Position numbers and translations under genes: made by a program | Notes under the pieces: model-generated | Database searches by the model: none | Told to the model about the DNA's origin: nothing | The model's input: the letters and a program-made list of their open reading frames with translations, nothing else | From: Cryptomeria japonica | Lineage: Eukaryota > Streptophyta > Pinopsida > Cupressales > Cupressaceae | Assembly: GCF_030272615.1 (NCBI RefSeq) | Contig: NC_081410.1 | Location: 570,295,152-570,359,151, forward strand | Direction: 5' to 3' | DNA: 64,000 nt | Shown: piece by piece, positions 57,791 to 64,000 of the stretch | Numbering within the stretch: the stretch's first letter is position 1 | Layout of the letters: every line of letters starts with the position of its first letter

Positions 57791-58240
57791 TGTTGGTGTA
57801 AATAATTATTCATCTTGGATATTATTACACTTACTTAAGTTTACTTAGGAAATGCATTTCATAGTATTTTGGGTATGAGACACTTCGGTGTTTGTGCCAC
57901 ATTGGGATAGTGTGTGTAGGAGAAATTCCACCTTTTATGGTGTTGATCTTGTTGTTACACTCCACATTCAGTGGGTGATCCACCTCATGTGGACTATTAT
58001 ATTATTTCTCCTACCTACCCACACCTATTTCCTACCTACCCTTGTTTCTTATTGAGCCACATGTCATGTTTGTGTGCTCACATATCCCTAGCCTTGCCTA
58101 TATAAGCAAGCTCATCTACATTGTATGCAATTGATATTATTGATCATTTTCTATTGATGAGAATACAGTTTATTCTTGTCCTATATTGTGTCTCTATTTT
58201 GTACATTTCATTGAGCTCTTGATCTTGGCAAAATCTCACA
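57791..58240 (+). repeat. 3' LTR of E4
   Basis: 450 bp, TGTTGGTGTAAATAATT...ATCTCACA. Carries about 27 bases not in the 5' LTR. Confidence 0.95.
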
Positions 58241-58581
58241 ATAATTTATTTTCACAAAGTTTTACTTTGCCTATTGGATATTGATTATGGAATTTCTCTT
58301 GATCACTATTATTTATAGATTTTGAAATATTGAGCATGAATATGCTTGTTTGTATACACAAGTGACATTTACGATATGCATGACAATTTATGACTAGATA
58401 TATGAAGTGGTAATGGAAATGTCATTTATGTATATATGGTACATGGACAAAGTAGTTTGTGTTTCATGGATGTGTGATGAATTAAGTGGGGTGATTTAGA
58501 TGTGATTTATTGATTCTATGTGTTTGCGAGGAAAATAGAGGGGAATTATTTTAAAATTGTTATGTCCATGAATAAATCTTA
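58241..58581. other. Spacer between E4 and E5, no gene seen
   Basis: AT-rich, non-coding. Confidence 0.6.
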
Positions 58582-59551
58582 TGTTAAATATCGAGGAAAC
58601 TAAGAGGGGGGCGAATCAGTTGACAACTTCATATTTTTCTTTAATTCTTTCATAGATCTAGAATAACCAATAGAATTAATTAAAGAAGATATAACATGAA
58701 AATACATACACAAAATAGATCATACAATGAAAACCAGATATGATGTTGAAAACCCAAGAAGGGAAAAACCATGGAGAATGTTATTTCTTAATATATATAT
58801 ATATATATATATATATAACACCGGTTAAGGTATTTTTTATAAAATGTGACTCACTGCCATAAAGACTCACTGTTGGAGGGCTCAGTACCAAAGGAAGAAG
58901 AAAGAAAAGAGAATCCACCATTGTAGCATAATTTTCAATGCTAGAATAGTTTTCATTGCCGCTCAGCAATAATACAATTCACATATTAACATCAATAAAA
59001 TTTATCCTTTTTAGTATCCCACATCTTCCATATTACTCATATTCATCCTCTTATTTATACTGTTGCCAAATAACATAATCTTCTAAGTTAGCCAAACAAA
59101 GATTCAAAAATAAGTCAACACTAAACATTCTAGTGTTTGGAAGGAAAGAGAAGTACACCATACCACAACGCACATCATCAGTTAGATCAACACGTTACAT
59201 CCATCACAAATATTGAACCCATACCATGACTCATATGCTACACAAATTTTGTTACACATTCTCGAATTCCAGATTGAACAAGACCCAAAATAGCACTACC
59301 CAACTTGGCAAAAATAAGAATGGAACCAAGATACTCATGAATATGATCGATCAACACTATATCAGATAAAAAGAGAAATTTGGATCACCATCAATACAAA
59401 GAAACAAAAGTCAACTATAACACATCTTCTAGAGCACAAAACATTTCAAGAACACATCTTCTGAATCACCAACTTAAGAACCAATCCTAAAACAATATGT
59501 TGACATCAATGACAACCATTAATGATAAAAATCAACATCATACCTACAACA
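58582..59551 (-). repeat. 3' LTR of E5
   Basis: 970 bp on the plus strand from TGTTAAATATCGAGG, with G-run GAGGGGGG (58603), GGGAAAAACCATGG (about 58761), a TA microsatellite (58791-58816), inverted repeat TTGACATCAATGACAA (59500-59515), to CTACAACA. No second LTR in the window to confirm the ends. Confidence 0.8.
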
Positions 59552-59715
59552 ATCTCCCCCTTTGTCATTGATGGCAACATCTATCAATAATAAATACACA
59601 ACTTACTCAACATCATCAAATCAACATCTCATCACATCACATCTCTCCCCCTTTGACATCAAGGACAAAGGTGAGAAAAACTCCCCCTATGAAACTCACT
59701 TTTTCTCCCCCTAAG
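59552..59715 (-). promoter_or_regulatory. Polypurine tracts of E5
   Basis: CTCCCCC tracts on the plus strand at about 59554, 59645, 59681 and 59705. The first two are followed by TTGTCATTGATGGCAA (59562-59577) and TTGACATCAAGGACAA (59653-59668). Confidence 0.8.
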
Positions 59716-59861
59716 AGGATGCACCCAAGCATTAGTTCAGATAAGAATATTCAAGTAGTTCACTAGACCAATGCACATCCAAATGTACATTAGTTCAAAT
59801 TAGGAAGGGGTAATACCCCTAACTTTTGTCAGAGATACTCAAAAGTATCTTTATGGAACGC

Positions 59862-61866
59862 CTATGTGAAGATATCTGCAATATTCTCTTTTGTAGGTAC
59901 ATACTCAAGCTTTACTTCATTATCCGACACCTTTTCCCTCAAGAAGCGATACCGAATAGATAGATGCTTTATTTTGGAATGTTGTACTGCATTCTTAAAA
60001 ATGTTTATTTCACTAGTATCATCACACATAATTGAGATGGGTTCATTAAACAATACACCGATATCCTTGAAAGCATACTTCATCCACAATCTCTGTGTGT
60101 AGCATGAATATGTTGCACTATATTCTACTTCAACTAGATAGATAAACACACAAAATATTTCTTCTTACTTGACCAAGAAACCAACTAAGAGCCAAGAAAT
60201 AATGCTCCACAACTTGTACTTTTCCTTCCATTAACACTTCCAACCCAATCTATGCATCTGTATAGGCTATAAGAGTGAAATTTGAATTTTTGGGATACCA
60301 CAAGCCAAACTCTCGTGTTCCTTTTAAATATCTAAAATAAAAATTTACTGCCACAAAATGTGATTCTTTTGGGTCTTGCTGAAATCTAGATGCCAGACAA
60401 ACTGCATACATGATATCTGGTCTGGTAGCAGTCAAATATAAAAATCCTTTAATCATTGATCTATACTTACTTGCATCGACTTTAGGAGATTCATCATCTT
60501 TTATTATCTTGCATTCGGTGGTCATAGGTACACAGGTTTAGAATTCTCCAATCGAAACTTCTTCAACAATTCCTTAATGTATTTAGATAGAGAAATAAAA
60601 ATTCCTTTGCTATTATGATTTACTTGCAAACTTAAAAAGAAATTTAACTCACCGATCATGGACATCTCAATTTCTTTCTACATCTCATTAGAAAACTTTA
60701 TGCACATGCCTTGATTACCTCCAAATATTATGTCATAAACATAAACTACAATAATTAAGATTTTTCTTGAGTTAGTTTTGAAATAAAGATTACAATCAGT
60801 AGATCCCTTTTGAAAACCTTGGTCAATTAAATACTTATCTATCCTTCCATACCAAGCTTTAGGAGCTTGTATTAATCCATACAGAGCCTTCTTCAATCTA
60901 CAAACAATTTTCAAATCATATCTCAACTTAAAGCCTTCTAGTTGTTCAATTTAAACTTCTTCTTTGAATTCTCCATTAAAAAATGATGCTCTTTACATCG
61001 ATCTGATAAACCTTGAAATCCTTAAAAGTTGCAAAAGTGAGAAACATCCCGATTGCCTCCATCCGAGCAACAGGGGCATATGTCTCCTCAAAGACAATGC
61101 CTTCAACTTGTGTGTAACCTTTTTAAGCCAACCTTAATTTATTTTTCACAAATTTTCCATCCTCATTCAACCTTTTTCGGAATACCCATTTTGTTCCAAT
61201 TACCTTCTTGTCTTTCGGTCTATGAACTAGTTTGCATGTCTAATTTTCTCAATCTGATCAAATTCTTCTCTCATTGCCTTCTTCCAACTTTGATCATTGC
61301 AAGCTTCTTCTACAGTTTTTGGTTTTGTCTCAGATAGTAAACATAACAAAACTTGTTCTTGAGCTTCTTTGATTCTTGTGGTAATTCCTCTATTCTTATC
61401 TCTAATAATCTGATTCACTGAATGATTCTTCTATACATACCTTGATGTTTTAGATGTAGATACCAGAGCATCCTGAGTTTCTTTTTCTTTCTCTTCTTAT
61501 CTAGTTTCCTTTTCCCTTTCTCTATCAATGGGTTCATCAGATTCATATGCTGCCAATTTGTTAGATTCTTTAGAAATGTCTTCATAAGCTTTCACATTTA
61601 CACTTTCAACAATCTTGTTGAGTCTTTTGTTGTAACACTAATATGCCTTTCTCTATGTAGAATAGCCTAGGAATCTGCCTTCATAATCTCTGCTATCAAA
61701 TTTTCCAAGATTATCCTCATCTCTCCGAATATAACATTTTCTTGCAAATACCTTGAAATATTTTCCTATCGGGGTTCTACCATGCCATAGTTCATATGAT
61801 GTCTTTCCATATTTTTTCCGGTATAGAATTATGTTAAGAGTGCAGACTGTTATTTGAAATGCTACC
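59862..61866 (-). pseudogene. Pol fragment of E5: integrase end, RT, RNase H
   Basis: From 61866 leftward: integrase C-terminal region (TSYELWHGRTP, FLGYST), linker, RT start (WKKAMREEFDQIEK, 61227-61418), RT core 60926-60678 (KKALYGLIQAPKAWY) in which the catalytic motif reads YVYD instead of YVDD, then ATRPDIMYAV and RNase H (59862-60149: VEYSAT, DDTSEINI, HLSIRYRFLRE, VPTKENIAD). Stops and frameshifts throughout; inactive. Confidence 0.88.
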
Positions 61867-63149
61867 AGGTAAGACCAAATTGATATTGTGAAGATATTTT
61901 TTCATGTTTTTGGATGTTTGTGGCCATCCGCAATGTTGTTTGTAGATTATGATGACATAGAGTATTAGGATTATGAGTTACAACAATAAAATGCACTTAT
62001 ATTAATAAAACCATAAGAAGGTGGATGCAATGGTTTATTTTGATCATTTGTGATCTTGTGAATTTGAAGAGCTCCTTCGTGTAAATGACTTTTTTGTGTG
62101 ACAAGTGCATTTGAAGGTTTTCTTAATGCCCAAGGTTTCACGATTAGTCTAAGGAAGTGCGGTTTGATCCCACAATAGTGGGTTACACTTTTTGGTAGAT
62201 CCTAATTTTGGCTAAAATCATACATTTTTTAGAAAATATAATGATTTAAGCTTTAAGCGGTTCCATTGGAAGTAATTAGTTGAGGAGAGTTAGATCAAAG
62301 GCTCTTAGATAAAAATTTCTTGGATAGAACCTCTCTACTTCTAAATCATACCTGCAATGGAGTCTCCTTCGCACCTATCAAGATGTTGATTAAAAACCAC
62401 TTTTACATTAGCTTTTGGGGGGTCAAATGAATTCATTTAGAATTTTTTTTAAGTATGAAGTCCTTATTATAAGCTTTCCAAATAATATAATTTTCAATAT
62501 AGTTAATTTCATTAATATATTTATGTTTTATTTCTTATGAATGTAGATTTTTCATTGAACATTAAGGATTGTGTTTCACACATGTGGAAAATTTGAAAAA
62601 TAGAGAAAAAAGTTTGTAAAAAATATATTTTCCCTAGGTATTGATATCCTCATTTCAAAACAAAAATATGTTAATTCAAATGCAAACAAAAAAATTTATG
62701 TATGAGGAAATACACCTTTGTCCAAATTACAATTACTCGTTCTTAAAATCTTAACTAAAAAAATTATATTTAACAAAAAATTATAAAAAATATCCATTCA
62801 CTAGATATTGGTGTGACAATTCTACATTTCTAAAATTAGAATTTCTTTCTTCCTATAAAAAATTTATGCATTACCAAGTAAATGTCACTTCTAGTAAATG
62901 TTAATTACTATAAATATTGAGTTACTAGAAGTTACATAACAATATGGACAATTAATTTTTAATTATTTAGAAAAAATCTATGTAGAATATATATGAAAAA
63001 TATCACAAATTAGTAGTTTACTTAATCTTCAAATTATTAATAGTTTATCCACTATAAGTTTAAGAAAGTAAAGATCTAATGCAAAATGTTGATTCCAGTG
63101 TCAAAGTTGGCCAAAAAGTGTAACCCAGTATTATGGGATCACCTTGTGA
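61867..63149. other. AT-rich spacer, no gene seen
   Basis: No ORF or repeat that I could support. Confidence 0.5.
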
Positions 63150-64000
63150 AATGGTTGTAACACCAATTGTTGTTGACCCCTAAATTAAAGCCATGACCTA
63201 TTTTCAAGTATTATCCTTATGTGGTTATGGTGAAAGACAAGGAAGGATCATTTTTTGAGGGTTTCCATAGATGTGGTTTATACAAAGGATGTTAGAGAAT
63301 ATATTTATGTGCCCCTTGTAGATATTAGTCATGTGAAATTTCATAATGTATGGAGGAAACTTACCAAATTCGACTTAACAACATTCAAGGAGGAGTACAA
63401 GATGAGTCAAGAGATGGGTCTAAATATTTGGAAGGAATTTCCTTATTTTACCTATGATGAAGCATGTGTTCAAATAATTATAATCTAGATTCATGATGAT
63501 GTGATGTATTGGCTTGGCGATACAAGATTGTGAAGGATTCCATTAAGGCATTGACTAGTTTGTGTTCCACCAATACTATTTTGGTGAAGAAGATGGTGAA
63601 AAAATGATACTGTTGCATAGCTTACCAACTCTTTGTATGATGAATGAGATATGACTATGGAAGACATTACTCATTTAGGAGTTTGATACGTAAAAAATTC
63701 TTTGGCATAAAAAATATACTAGAAAAACCATGAGGGTTCTACCACTACAATAGAAATTCACATTGCACATCAAATAGTAGTTGTTGGGGAAATATTCGAC
63801 CTCTATGAACTATTGAGGCAAAAAATTTGGAGAATTTGGGAGGAGTAAAGAAGAGAAAATATTATTTGAGGTATGGTTCTTTGATTACCTATTTGGCTTT
63901 CATGTTCATGAATGAAGTTCTGGGAATTAATAATAATGAGTGGGATACGTTTTCCTTGATAATGGTTCAAATTAGATAGAAATTTTGGTATTTTGGGACA
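63150..64000 (+). pseudogene. Diverged relative of E2/E3 ORF2, cut by window edge
   Basis: Frame 63255-63488 encodes VPLVDISHVKFHNVWRKL and YKMSQEMGLNIWKEFPYF; a stop follows. Homology to ORF2 can be traced in order across frames: IHDDVMYWLGD against VHGEFLWLD, then VKDSIKALTSLCSTN against TKEVIKAITGLPSTG, and near 63,870 YYLRYGSLITYLAFMF against GTFKFGNFIVCLMLYL. No LTR is in view. It is a third, more distant member, on the opposite strand from E2/E3. Weak by-eye similarity, so family membership is tentative. Confidence 0.5.

Larger units (their letters stand above)
53266..58240 (+). mobile_element. E4: non-autonomous LTR element with Gag and protease only
   Basis: LTRs 53266-53688 and 57791-58240, Met-tRNA PBS at 53689, polypurine tract TAAGGGGGGG touching the 3' LTR, and TSD-like flanks GTAAT (53261-53265) and ATAAT (58241-58245). 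The single long frame holds Copia-type Gag, one CCHC knuckle and protease, then stops near the GAG-pre-integrase motif; integrase, RT and RNase H are absent. It lacks the inverted-repeat module of E1-E3 and E5, so it belongs to another lineage. Confidence 0.93.
58582..61866 (-). mobile_element. E5: 5'-truncated Copia element
   Basis: Minus-strand order from right to left: integrase C-terminus, RT, RNase H, polypurine tracts, 3' LTR (59551-58582). Sequence homology stops at about 61866, so gag, protease, most of integrase, the PBS and the 5' LTR are missing. LTR and PPT modules match the E1/E2/E3 clan. Confidence 0.85.

Overview
The window is plant nuclear DNA that consists almost entirely of transposable elements and decayed genes. 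The plant call rests on A-type P450, PPR and Maf-like coding remnants, Copia (Ty1) retrotransposons with initiator-Met-tRNA primer sites, and a CACTA transposon. The loose spacing, heavy nesting and old elements suggest a large genome, most likely a gymnosperm, but this is inference. I see no intact host protein-coding gene.

Layout. (1) 1-22,400: an old repeat (copy A; an independent, uninterrupted copy B lies at 36,541-36,930) broken by two insertions. The first is E1, a full-length Copia element (123-7243, perfect TSD TTAGT). The second is a solo LTR (7602-22197), itself split by E2 (8464-21925, minus strand), which is split by E3 (9582-16230, minus strand). E2 and E3 have LTRs, PBS and PPTs but no protease, integrase, RT or RNase H. 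In their place they carry a Gag with an N-terminal coiled coil and four CCHC knuckles, plus a protein of about 1100 aa (ORF2) that I cannot assign. A diverged ORF2 relative runs off the right edge (63,150-64,000). (2) 22,976-34,960: a PPR pseudogene split by an 11-kb terminal-inverted-repeat transposon (23434-34454). This carries a multi-exon plus-strand gene, a minus-strand transposase-like ORF, a 359-bp tandem array, GA microsatellites and palindromic GCGTACGC-type subterminal motifs. (3) 37,869-47,545: a minus-strand CYP76-like P450 pseudogene whose first exon holds an 8,071-bp CACTA element (38938-47008, TSD CGT). The CACTA element contains a captured Maf-like exon, a duplicated tRNA-Val-like sequence and several tandem repeats. 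(4) 47,546-53,260: AT-rich intergenic DNA. (5) 53,266-58,240: E4, a short LTR element encoding Gag and protease only. (6) 58,582-61,866: E5, a 5'-truncated minus-strand Copia element. (7) 61,867-64,000: AT-rich DNA, then the ORF2-like relic.

How the parts relate. E1, E2, E3, E5 and the solo LTR share a cis-element set despite encoding different proteins: a TTGNCAT-NN-ATGNCAA inverted repeat 45-75 bp inside the LTR start and, where internal DNA remains, beside the PPTs; several AAAGGGGGAGA-type tracts; a poly-C tract and a GGTTTTTCCC block near the LTR end; and, where preserved, a Met-tRNA PBS. The simplest reading is that the pol-less E2/E3 families were mobilised in trans by E1/E5-type Copia elements. 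Most in-frame stops in the TE genes can be explained by C-to-T change, as expected of methylated, silenced repeats.

Limits: all homology calls were made by eye, boundaries of degenerate features are approximate, and no database search was run.
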